Shown here piece by piece: positions 5,698-6,398 of a DNA stretch of 6,398 nt; position 1 is the stretch's first letter, and the number at the start of each line of letters is the position of its first letter. The position numbers were made by a program, and so were the translations under genes. The notes beneath the pieces are model-generated. The model was not told the DNA's origin. It did not search any database and was given only the letters and a program-made list of their open reading frames with translations. The stretch lies in NCBI GenBank assembly GCA_947462865.1, contig CANHRW010000119.1, forward strand, positions 1 through 6,398. Reading direction: 5' to 3'. This stretch comes from Bacteroidota bacterium. GTDB taxonomy: Bacteria; Bacteroidota; Bacteroidia; UKL13-3.

Positions 5698-6398
5698 TCA
5701 TTTCAATACTTTGAGCATGATATTTTCAAAATCAGTATTGAATACCAATAGGTAAACTCCAGTTGGCAAAGCCGCTAGGTTTTCGAGCAACAATTGTTGA
5801 TTCCCTCTTTTCAATTCTGGTTCAATTTCTAAAAGTTTCTGTCCTGTTAAGCTGTACATTGAAACAGTGGCTTTGCCATCAAATAACATTGAAAAAGAAA
5901 GAGTCAATTTGTCGGTAAATGGAACTGGTTGTACCGCAAAAGGTATGGAATTACCCAATACTTTTTGAGATGAAGTATACGTATATTTACCGTCAACATC
6001 TATTTGTTTAATGCGGTAAAAAAGCGCATTACTTGCAGTTTTTATAAACGCATTTTTATCTGTAAAAGCATAAGTTAGCACTTGCATGCTGTTTCCTGCT
6101 CCAAGTATAAATCCAATTGAATCATACTCGAGATTATTTGCGCTTCTTTGTATTTCAAAACCCATGTTATTTATTTCAATTGCTGTTTTCCAAGACAACA
6201 AAACATTATCTGAATTTCTCCAGGCATCGAAACTTAAAAATTTAACCGGCAAAGAATTGTAATTGGCATCTGAACCCACCCCAAATTGCCCAATTTGTGA
6301 CAAAGATTGTCTCCCCAAAATAGGCATTGCATTTGAACCCGAAGTAGGAACATGTACCCCTAAAGATTGCCAAACAGCACTAGTGTCTTGCCTATACA
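5698..6398 (-). CDS. C-terminal part of a T9SS-secreted protein (5' end outside window)
   Basis: The frame stays open from the stop at 5698-5700 to the window edge. Codons beyond the ATG at 6327 read ...WQSLGVHVPTSGSNA with no stop, so that ATG is internal and the gene starts outside the window. Numbered from it, residues 26-122 form a beta-sandwich module common in Bacteroidota exported proteins: LPVKFLSF, then LLSWKTA, NNMGFEIQRS, FTDKNA and LFYRIKQIDVDGKYTYT. Its order resembles fibronectin-III-like folds. Residues about 128-209 are a T9SS type A sorting domain, with VQPVPFTDKL (132-141), a YSLTGQKLLE strand (158-167), LPTGVYLLVF (187-196) and the terminal KVLK. The protein should be exported to the periplasm and then across the outer membrane. 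The catalytic or binding part lies upstream and is not visible. The M48 protease gene follows 15 bp downstream, probably in the same transcript. Confidence 0.92.
   Translation of the reverse strand, partial: YRQDTSAVWQSLGVHVPTSGSNAMPILGRQSLSQIGQFGVGSDANYNSLPVKFLSFDAWRNSDNVLLSWKTAIEINNMGFEIQRSANNLEYDSIGFILGAGNSMQVLTYAFTDKNAFIKTASNALFYRIKQIDVDGKYTYTSSQKVLGNSIPFAVQPVPFTDKLTLSFSMLFDGKATVSMYSLTGQKLLEIEPELKRGNQQLLLENLAALPTGVYLLVFNTDFENIMLKVLK

Overview
The window reads as ordinary chromosomal DNA of a low-GC member of the Bacteroidota, possibly of the Chitinophagales/Sphingobacteriales type (inference from protein style only). Three things support the phylum. Two proteins end in C-terminal sorting domains of the type IX secretion system (T9SS). 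No Shine-Dalgarno sequence is evident before the starts. The one longer intergenic region carries TTG/TTTG plus TAnnTTT-type promoter candidates. I see no mobile element, RNA gene, CRISPR array or origin.

Layout. Positions 1-3527 (+) hold the 3' part of a very large secreted surface protein. It has an unidentified beta-rich segment, a PKD-like domain, ten tandem Ig-like domains with a period of about 81 residues, a further PKD-like domain, and a T9SS type A sorting domain. It meets a small minus-strand lipoprotein gene (3530-4003) tail to tail with 2 bp between the stop codons. A 123-bp divergent intergenic region (4004-4126) follows, with a promoter candidate for each direction and a 17/18-bp imperfect direct repeat. 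Next is a plus-strand SAM-dependent methyltransferase of the Methyltransf_24 type (4127-4831). It converges, 11 bp apart, on a minus-strand pair: an M48 metalloprotease lipoprotein (4843-5682) and, upstream of it by 15 bp, the 3' end of a second T9SS-secreted protein (5698-6398).

How the genes relate. The window is mostly cell-envelope and secretion oriented: two T9SS cargo proteins and two lipoproteins, one of them a zinc protease of the BepA/LoiP-like group. The T9SS cargo gene and the protease gene look like one transcription unit. The methyltransferase has no visible biosynthetic partner here. Both T9SS genes are cut by the window edges, so the N-terminal functional parts of the two largest proteins cannot be seen. 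I did not find a convincing new biological system. The most notable items are the ten-domain Ig-like array with its unusual cysteine placement and the duplicated motif between the divergent promoters.
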